Assembly: GCA_009760855.2 (NCBI GenBank)
Contig: WPIO01000074.1
Coordinates: forward strand, 1,144,501-1,208,500
DNA from: Cristatella mucedo
Lineage: Eukaryota; Bryozoa; Phylactolaemata; Cristatellidae
Direction: 5' to 3'
Length of the DNA stretch: 64,000 nucleotides
The first letter of the stretch is position 1. Each line of letters begins with the position of its first letter. The notes under the pieces were generated by a model. The model searched no databases, was not told the origin of the DNA, and saw only the letters and a program-made list of their open reading frames with translations. Below are positions 58,000 to 64,000 of the stretch, one piece after another. Position numbers and translations under genes: made by a program.

Positions 58000-59350
58000 C
58001 TTTTGGCAGCTTTTGACACCATCGATCACAAAGTTCTTTTACAGCGCCTCTCATCTCGCCTGGGCATCACTGGCACTGCTCTGCAGTGGTTCAGGTCCTA
58101 TCTCAGTGGGAGACTCCAGAGTATTGACGTGAATGGACAAAGATCATCTTAAGTACCTCTGAAATATGGAGTACCTCAGGGCTCCGTGCTAGGTCCGGTT
58201 CTTTTCACGGTTTATACTCTGCCTCTTGCTGATGTGATTGCCAAGCACAATCTAGGCTTTCGCTTCTATGCGGATGACACTCAGTTGTACCTTTGCTTTG
58301 ATCCCTCCCAGCCTTCGAGCACCTCAAATTCTCTAAACTCACTTGCTGAATGCATTGATGGTATCCGCACATGGATGGCAGAAAAATTTTTTAAACCAAA
58401 CGATGCCAAAACTAACTTACTAGTTATGGGCAGACCCAGTCTGATTCAGAAATTGGAAAGGCTGACGCTCAAAATTGGCTCTGCCAGCATATCTCCTGTC
58501 GAATCAGCTCAAAATCTAGGTGTCATATTCCAAAGCGACCTCTCATTAGACGACCATATCAGCTCCACGGTCAAATCTGCCTATTTTCAGCTTCATAATA
58601 TTGCTAAAATTTGGGCTTTTTTAGATAAGGATACCACGTCTAAGTTGGCCCATGCATTCGTGACATCTCGTCTCGACTTCTGCAACTCACTGCTTACTGG
58701 CCTACCAGCATGTGCGATCAGGCGATTGCAGTTGGTGCAAAACTCTGCAGCTAGGCTTGTCTGTTGTGAGAGTCGCAGTTGCCACATTACTCCACTTCTC
58801 AAGGACCTGCACTGGCTACCAGTCAAGCAACAGATCGACTTCAAGGTTTTTGATCAGACTGGTGCTTCATCAATTTACGTTCCGTCCACTAGTTACGGCA
58901 GTGCACGTGTTACCTGCATTTTGCCAATTTGTCTGGATAGAAAGAAACCCCCCCCTTCTAATCATCAGTCAGGGCATGTGTTTCATGTGTTTATGTTCTT
59001 ATGCTCCCAAAGCCTGGAACTTGCTCCCGACCTGCGTCAGAACATCCCCTGACCTGAACATATTTAAAAGGAACTTAAAAGCACACCTATTTAGGACAGC
59101 ATTTAGTGGACCCCTGTGATTCGTCCTTCACGTGCTTATGCGTGCTGACACTGTGCATGCTGGCACTAACCATATTTGCATGCTGAACCTGTGCATGTCA
59201 CCCCTAACCATGTTATTCATTTTGTTTGTTTTTCAAGCATGATTTTACTTACCATTTAATTATATTTCCCTTTGCAGCAAATGTAAAGCGCCTAGAAAGA
59301 GATTAAGTTCTCTGAGGGTGCTTTATCAAGTGAATTATTATTATTATTAT
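58000..59350 (+). mobile_element. LINE-A, 5'-truncated copy carrying a foreign 140-bp segment
   Basis: Begins within motif A (AAFDTIDHKV). A TAA at 58,150 interrupts the frame just before motif B ([10 protein letters not shown]); the frame is then open for 288 codons through YADD and the C-terminal blocks. At about 58,849-58,990 roughly 140 bp of non-LINE sequence replaces the stretch between the FKV block and CSQSLELAPDL. The 3' UTR, tail hairpin and (ATT)n end at 59,357. Confidence 0.94.
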
Positions 59351-59357
59351 TATTATC

Positions 59358-60088
59358 CATCCCTTTTGCTCTCGAGCGCTTCAAATTTTCTCATCTCCCT
59401 GGCTGCATGTATTGACAACATCTGCACATGAATGACCGGAAACTTTCTTAAACTGAATGATGATAAAAACCAGCTTACTAGATATGGAAAAACCAAGTAT
59501 GATTCAGAAATTGGAAACGTTAATGCTCAAAATCGGATCCGCCAGCATATCTTCTGTTGAATCTGCACACAATCCAATTGTCATGTTCCAAAGTGACCTT
59601 TCATTAGACGATCGCATCAGCTCCACAGTCAAGTCTGCCTACTTTCAGCTACTTAACATTGCTAAAATTAGGGCTCTTTTAGATAAGGATACCACATCTA
59701 AGTTGCTCCATGCATTTTTGGCTTTTGTTTCTGTAACTCACAGCTTGCTGGTCTACAGGCCTGTGCAATAAAACGACTACACCCGGTTCAAAACTCTGCA
59801 GCCAGGCTTTTCCGCCGTGAGCGTCCCAGTTGCCACGTCTCACCACTTCTCTTCGACATGCACTGGCTTAAAGTCAAGCAAAGAATCGACTTCAAGGTTT
59901 TGTCACTCACTTTTAGACACCTTCATTCTTTGGCTCCAGCCTACCTTTCAGATATACTCACCCACCAGGCTAAGCATCGTACCAACCACTTTTCAGAATC
60001 TAAGTGTTTACCCATACCTCGTACAAACCGAAAATCCTTTGGAGACCGTGCCTTTAGTTTTTATTCTCCAAACGCCTGGAAATTTCTC

Positions 60089-60181
<93 letters not shown>

Positions 60182-60515
60182 GTGACCCGAAATCTCCTGA
60201 CTTGACCACATTTAAAAAGAAACTAAAACGCATTTCTTTATCGCAGCTTTTAGTGGGTCCCTGTGATTTGACCTTTATGTGCTCATGAGTGATGACAATG
60301 TGCATGCTGCCACTGACCATGCTTTCATCCCGACCCTGTGCTTATCACCCCAAACAATGCTATTCTTGTTGTTTATTGATGTTGCTATCGTTAACCATTC
60401 GATCGTGCTCCCTTTGCAGTAAATGTAAAAGTGCCTAGAAATAGACTGGGTTCTCTTAGGGTACTATATCAAATGTATTATTAATATTACTATTATTATT
60501 ATTATTATTATTATT
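59358..60515 (+). mobile_element. LINE-A-related older copy with (CT)n in its coding region
   Basis: Starts after motif C and reads LNDDK, DDRISSTVKSAYF, HWLKVKQRIDFKV and PAYLSDILTHQAKHRT. It is interrupted at AWKF by (CT)n (60,086-60,178), resumes with CCTGACTTGACCACATTT and ends with the tail hairpin and ATT repeat at 60,478-60,518. Confidence 0.9.
60086..60178. repeat. (CT)n microsatellite inside a LINE-A
   Basis: About 45 CT units replacing the CCCGACCTG... stretch found in other copies. Confidence 0.97.
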
Positions 60516-60644
60516 ATTGGTTACTGGGCCGCTAATCATCGAGCCGGAGCAAGGCCCTTCACTTTTTGCATTTTTCACGTTCACTTTTTCATGGCGGAAG
60601 GGGCGGCCTGTCAGACGCTACAAGCCTCAATCGCCCCAGCGCTC

Positions 60645-61078
60645 GGAGGGTATTTCCTGTCACTTGACGACATTTAAAAAGGCGGTAAGAAGGCACGTGC
60701 TTGGCAGTGAATTGTATGTGATAATCCGTGCTATTTGTCTAACGTGTGCTCGTGAGTGTGGACGCTGTGCATTCGTATCATATTTTAAATGTTGCCACTG
60801 CACGCGTCACTTCTAACCAGGTTGTGCTAGTCGGCGCTGGTTTGGCCCGGTGTTTAAAGTTAATGTATTCGATTGACTGAGGTCGTGGGCTCAAGCTCCG
60901 TTGCATACGTAAAGCACCCGAGTGAAGATCACATAGGTTCACTTAGTGCGCTATACGAATGGATTACTTTGCTCATGCCACCACTAGTCGTATGGCCGTG
61001 CTTCCCCTGCAGCCTATGCTCAGTGCCTAGAAAGAGATTGCGTTCTCTCAGAGCACTGTGCAGACGTGTTGCTACTTT
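60645..61078 (+). mobile_element. LINE-A-related 3' relic split by SINE-1
   Basis: The terminal coding block (CTTGACGACATTTAAAAAGG) and 3' UTR run to about 60,830. After the SINE-1 the tail hairpin follows at 61,017-61,070 (GTGCCTAGAAAGAGATTGCG). Confidence 0.75.
60830..60972 (+). mobile_element. SINE-1 inserted in a LINE-A 3' UTR
   Basis: Head GGTTTGGCCCGGTGTTTAAAG, B-box region GGGCTCAAGCTCC near 60,888, and the LINE-like end AAGCACCCGAGTGAAGATCA...CACTTAGTGCGCTATACGAATGGATT. Confidence 0.85.
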
Positions 61079-61564
61079 TTCATTCTCGCAATCAACAGAT
61101 CGTCGCGGGTCGCACCCTCGCCCACAAGCTACCATGAGCGCTGCCATTTTGGCAGCTTCGACCCTTTGCATGCTGCCGCTCAGGGCGAGCCGTCAGTGTT
61201 GTCGCCACACAGGAGCGCACACACTCCACACAGCCACACATCGGCATCCTGCGAGAGCGACCGAAGGACTCTCGCTGCAAGCTTCCGCGGACAAGCTTCC
61301 CGCAGCCGCAGATTCGCCGCTGCCGCCCGTACAGGGAGCAGCGTAGCGGCGGGGGGGGGGCGACGAGCCAGCCGCTCGCGAGCTCGGTCGTCACGGCGGC
61401 GGAGCGCGATGCGGGTGCCCCCCTCGCGGTCCTCGCCAGGAAGCGCTGCGTGCGTTGCGGCTCACGTCGTCGTCGGGATCGAGCGAGCGGCGCCTCGGCC
61501 CGCCGCCGCCCGGCCGAGTCGGCCTCGGCAGCATTGGATTGCGGGCGTACTCGCCGGATCCGGC

Positions 61565-61660
61565 TCAAATTACATTTGACGCCGCCGGAAGCGGCGGTTC
61601 CATTGGTCGCCTGCAGCTGGGCCGCCATATATATACGCTTTCACCAGCGGCGTTCACGCA
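61565..61660 (+). promoter_or_regulatory. Candidate core promoter in CpG-rich DNA
   Basis: In order: an ETS-like CCGGAAGCGG (about 61,585), an inverted CCAAT (CCATTGGTC, about 61,600), and TATATATA at 61,628-61,635. A start site is predicted near 61,660. Surrounding DNA to 64,000 is dense in CpG. Confidence 0.45.
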
Positions 61661-61741
61661 TTGCCTCTCCTCTTTTGTGCGCGACGTCGAACGGTGCCGA
61701 CTCAGCGACAGCTTCCCGGTTGCCACGAGTGCTCTGCTACA

Positions 61742-61845
61742 ATGCTATCGGTGAGAGACGACGCGCCGCGCGTCCGCGCGCCCGAGCCCAGCGCCATGGC
61801 CAGCTGCCGCCCGTGCGCCGAATGCGGCAGCGGCCGCAGTCGACC
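61742..61845 (+). CDS. Candidate first coding exon, unidentified
   Basis: It follows the candidate promoter by about 80 nt. ATG codons at 61,742 and, in a better context (GCCATGG), at 61,796 share one frame, which ends at a strong donor, GACC|GTGAGTGAG (61,846, phase 2). From the second ATG the exon encodes MASCRPCAECGSGRSR, whose Cys-x2-Cys-x2-Cys spacing could begin a zinc-binding domain; this is speculation. A possible second exon starts after the acceptor GCGTTTCAG at 62,263. The gene would continue to the right. Confidence 0.3.
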
Positions 61846-62489
61846 GTGAGTGAGCCTGCGCTTGCGCCGAGGCGAAGCATTAGGGCGAAGGCGCCCTCGA
61901 GATTGCGTCGAGCGGCACGTCCTTGGCGCGTCAGCGCCCCACGAGGCACCAGCCACCATCTGTCCGTCCGTCCGCCGCCGCTTTCCCCCCTCGTCACTCG
62001 GTCAAAGGCCGTTCGCTGAATAACCGAAGGGCGCTCGGAGTTCGCTCGGAGCATCGCGCCGCGATGCGCAGTCGCCTGCTGCTGTCTGTGAGTGCGCGGC
62101 CGAAGGCTCGCTACTGCAGCGCTGTCCCCGATAAAAAGCGGACCGAGAGTGCCGAGACCAGTTTTAGGGGTCACTGTTCGCTTGGCGCCGCCGCCGCCGC
62201 TAGCCTTTTGTTAAACTTGCCGCTCTCACAGCGGTCCATCCACTAGCGTCCGCGTTTCAGTCGACGTCCGCCTTTTTCGCGCACGGATGCTACTGCGGTG
62301 GCGTAAGGGAGCTCGTGGTCTCACTAAAGACGCGTGCACGCGCCTGACCAGTCGCTGTCGGCGGTGCTCAATAAAATGGACGTGCGGCGCTTCAGAGGCA
62401 GAACGGAAGATTGAATCGACGCTGCTGAAGCTAGTGAGCCTCAGTGCCCGACCAGACAAGGGAGGTAAAAAAAAGAATCGTGTTGACAC

Positions 62490-62660
62490 GACAAGCTGGC
62501 TTGGCCCAGCGGTCAAGGTTCTCGCCCCGACCAAGGTTCGGTCGGGGTCGTGGGCTCGAGCCCCGTGGCGTGAGTAATGTGAAGCGCCTGAATACGGATT
62601 AAGAGGTTTAAGATTAAGAGGTTTGAGTTCTCTTAGGGCGCCATACAAATGAATTATACA
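62490..62660 (+). mobile_element. SINE-1 copy, full length
   Basis: Head GGCTTGGCCCAGCGGTCAAGG, an expanded GACCAAGGTTCGGTC segment, and B-box region GGGCTCGAGCCCC near 62,550. The tail GTGAAGCGCCTGAATACGGA...GAGTTCTCTTAGGGCGCC closely matches the LINE-A hairpin and ends ATACAAATGAATTATA. Confidence 0.9.
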
Positions 62661-64000
62661 TATTTTTATATAACGGATATAACGCCGCGATATAATTATA
62701 TAACGATATAACTATATAACGCCAACGCGACTGGAACTCGCGGCGACCTCTATTTTACGAAATACGACGGGGCCGTTCAGGTCACCCATTCAAGTCGTTG
62801 CCAAACTGTCCTCTACTGAGTAACGCGGCACCGGACCTCGAACTCCTTGAGTTCAAATCCTGCTGGACTTCCGGCTGGACTTCTTTTTCGCCCGTCAATT
62901 CTCGCTAGCCTTAATATCGGGGTGGGGGGAATGACCGAGGAGCTGGAATAGAAGACGCTGCGCCAGCGAACGCAACAGGACTACGCTAGCATTGCAGCGA
63001 ATCGAGGCGACTTCCGTCGCTGTCAAGGACTAGGCTCGACTAAGCTGGGACTAGAACGAGGCTTGCAATTCTCGCTGGCACGAAAACGAGAGGATCGCAG
63101 CCCCTCTTGGCGCTCCCGGTCCCTTTCCATAGGCGGCGGCGGAATTCGGGCAGCCGCGATAACCCGATATGCCGATAAGCCGCCGTGCGACCCGAATTCG
63201 GTCGCTTCTGCCGACGCCATCGCGCACCTGCTGTCCGAGAACTGACGCACGCTCTACCACCGAGCGATCGCCTCCTGAGGCAGCTGCCTCTAGCGGTGGC
63301 GAAACGCGATTAGATGGGAAACCGAATATTGAATCCAGCTCCCCTCCAAATTGGCCGCCGACCCGCTCGCGGTCGCGGCGGCACTTCGGGACGACACTGA
63401 TTGGCCGGCCTCCGCTTCTGCTGCTGCTGCCGCCTCTGCAGCAGCTGCGGCTGGCGACCTTCAGTAGCTGCCCTTCACTTCCGGCCCCACGTGCTGGTGA
63501 AGCAAGCAGACCGCGCGAGACGTAGACGGAACGTCAATCGTTCTTTTTGGCCACCGCCTTCGAAGCGCGATCCTCGAGCGCCGTGGACAACTTAGCTGCG
63601 ACTGACGTCATCGCCAGGTCCAAAGAGCCCCGCCCCAGCGTGACGCCGGACTCAGGTGTTTACGGCCGACTGGGGCTCTCGGCATTCAGACCTCGGGGTC
63701 GAACGGCAGCCGTAGTCACTAATAGCATCCGTAAGCCCGACTGTAGAGGGGGCGGCGCTTATTCGGACGGAGCTTCGAGTTCCGGAAGATGGGAAGACGC
63801 GATCGCTTCGCTCATCCCACTCCCACGCCCACTCTGCGCTCGGCGACGAACTTCGGCACTGTCGGGTTCGCGGAAAAAACTAGGCGAATCAGGCGCCAGC
63901 TCTCTCGGCGCCTGGCGATCTCAGCCGGCGACACGCCGCATTCTTTCCTCGAACTGCCAGCTTCGCCACCACCCGCCCGCCGCTCGCTCACGTCGGCTAG
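62661..64000. other. CpG-rich DNA without a supported gene
   Basis: A tRNA-like B-box phrase (GAGTTCAAATCCTGC near 62,850) may be a SINE-2 relic. A - strand GGTGGTAGAGCG phrase near 63,258 looks tRNA-like but lacks a fold. Frames here reach 118 codons by composition alone. Confidence 0.4.

Noticed and set aside
61092-62174. Several 100-190-codon frames in the GC-rich right end
   Set aside because: Stop codons are rare in such composition; frames overlap on both strands and lack domains.
62495-62565. True tRNA-Leu or tRNA-Ser gene
   Set aside because: The tRNA-like head is fused to a LINE-A-like tail and repeated at four other sites, so it is a SINE.

Overview
The window is nuclear DNA of an animal, most likely an invertebrate; the species cannot be fixed from the sequence. 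Reasons: protein-coding exons are split by short GT-AG introns (105-441 nt), there are TATA boxes and AATAAA signals, and the DNA is saturated with non-LTR retrotransposons, tRNA-derived SINEs and microsatellites. There is no prokaryotic gene organisation. Family names used here (LINE-A, LINE-B, SINE-1, SINE-2) are local labels.

Two complete small secreted-protein genes can be assembled, both on the + strand. One at 22,854-23,660 (TATA box, three exons, poly(A) signals) encodes a 110-residue precursor with a signal peptide, a two-cysteine segment and a Gly-Lys-Arg amidation/cleavage site: a candidate neuropeptide or peptide-hormone precursor that I do not recognise. The other at 35,031-36,537 (four exons) encodes a 152-residue secreted protein with two cysteine-rich WAP-like (four-disulfide-core) domains. 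A decayed piece of an elongation factor 2 gene lies at 37.87-38.07 kb on the - strand. Weaker exon candidates lie at 10.9 kb (-), 46.1-46.2 kb (-) and 61.7-61.85 kb (+, downstream of a TATA/CCAAT/ETS-like promoter in CpG-rich DNA).

Most of the rest is mobile DNA. LINE-A is an L2/CR1-type element (apurinic-type endonuclease plus YADD reverse transcriptase) ending in a conserved 3' stem-loop and an (ATT)n tail. It occurs as a near full-length but broken copy (52.25-56.34 kb, itself split by a second LINE-A), several long 5'-truncated copies (43.2-45.0, 46.7-47.9, 58.0-59.35, 12.6-13.85, 4.6-6.9, 32.8-33.8 kb) and many 100-200 bp tail fragments. LINE-B is a second, more decayed LINE (1.5-2.1, 29.3-29.8, 30.4-30.8, 33.9-34.65 kb). 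SINE-1 (tRNA Leu/Ser-like head, LINE-A-like tail; five copies) and SINE-2 (different tRNA-like head, conserved body; seven copies) sit between and inside the LINEs.

Layout: 0-14 kb, AT-rich, mostly minus-strand LINE-A; 14.6-15.8 kb, minisatellites; 16-22 kb, decayed LINEs and a 67-bp tandem array; 22.8-23.7 kb, peptide gene; 24-34.7 kb, SINEs, a MITE-like element, LINE-B and a CpG-rich block at 27.6-28.7 kb; 35-36.5 kb, WAP gene; 37-42 kb, eEF2 relic and simple repeats; 42-43 kb, a 1-kb inverted repeat; 43-60.5 kb, plus-strand LINE-A cluster; 60.6-64 kb, increasingly CpG-rich DNA with a candidate promoter. The genes show no operon-like link. The functional theme is secretion (peptide precursor, WAP protein) and LINE/SINE parasitism.
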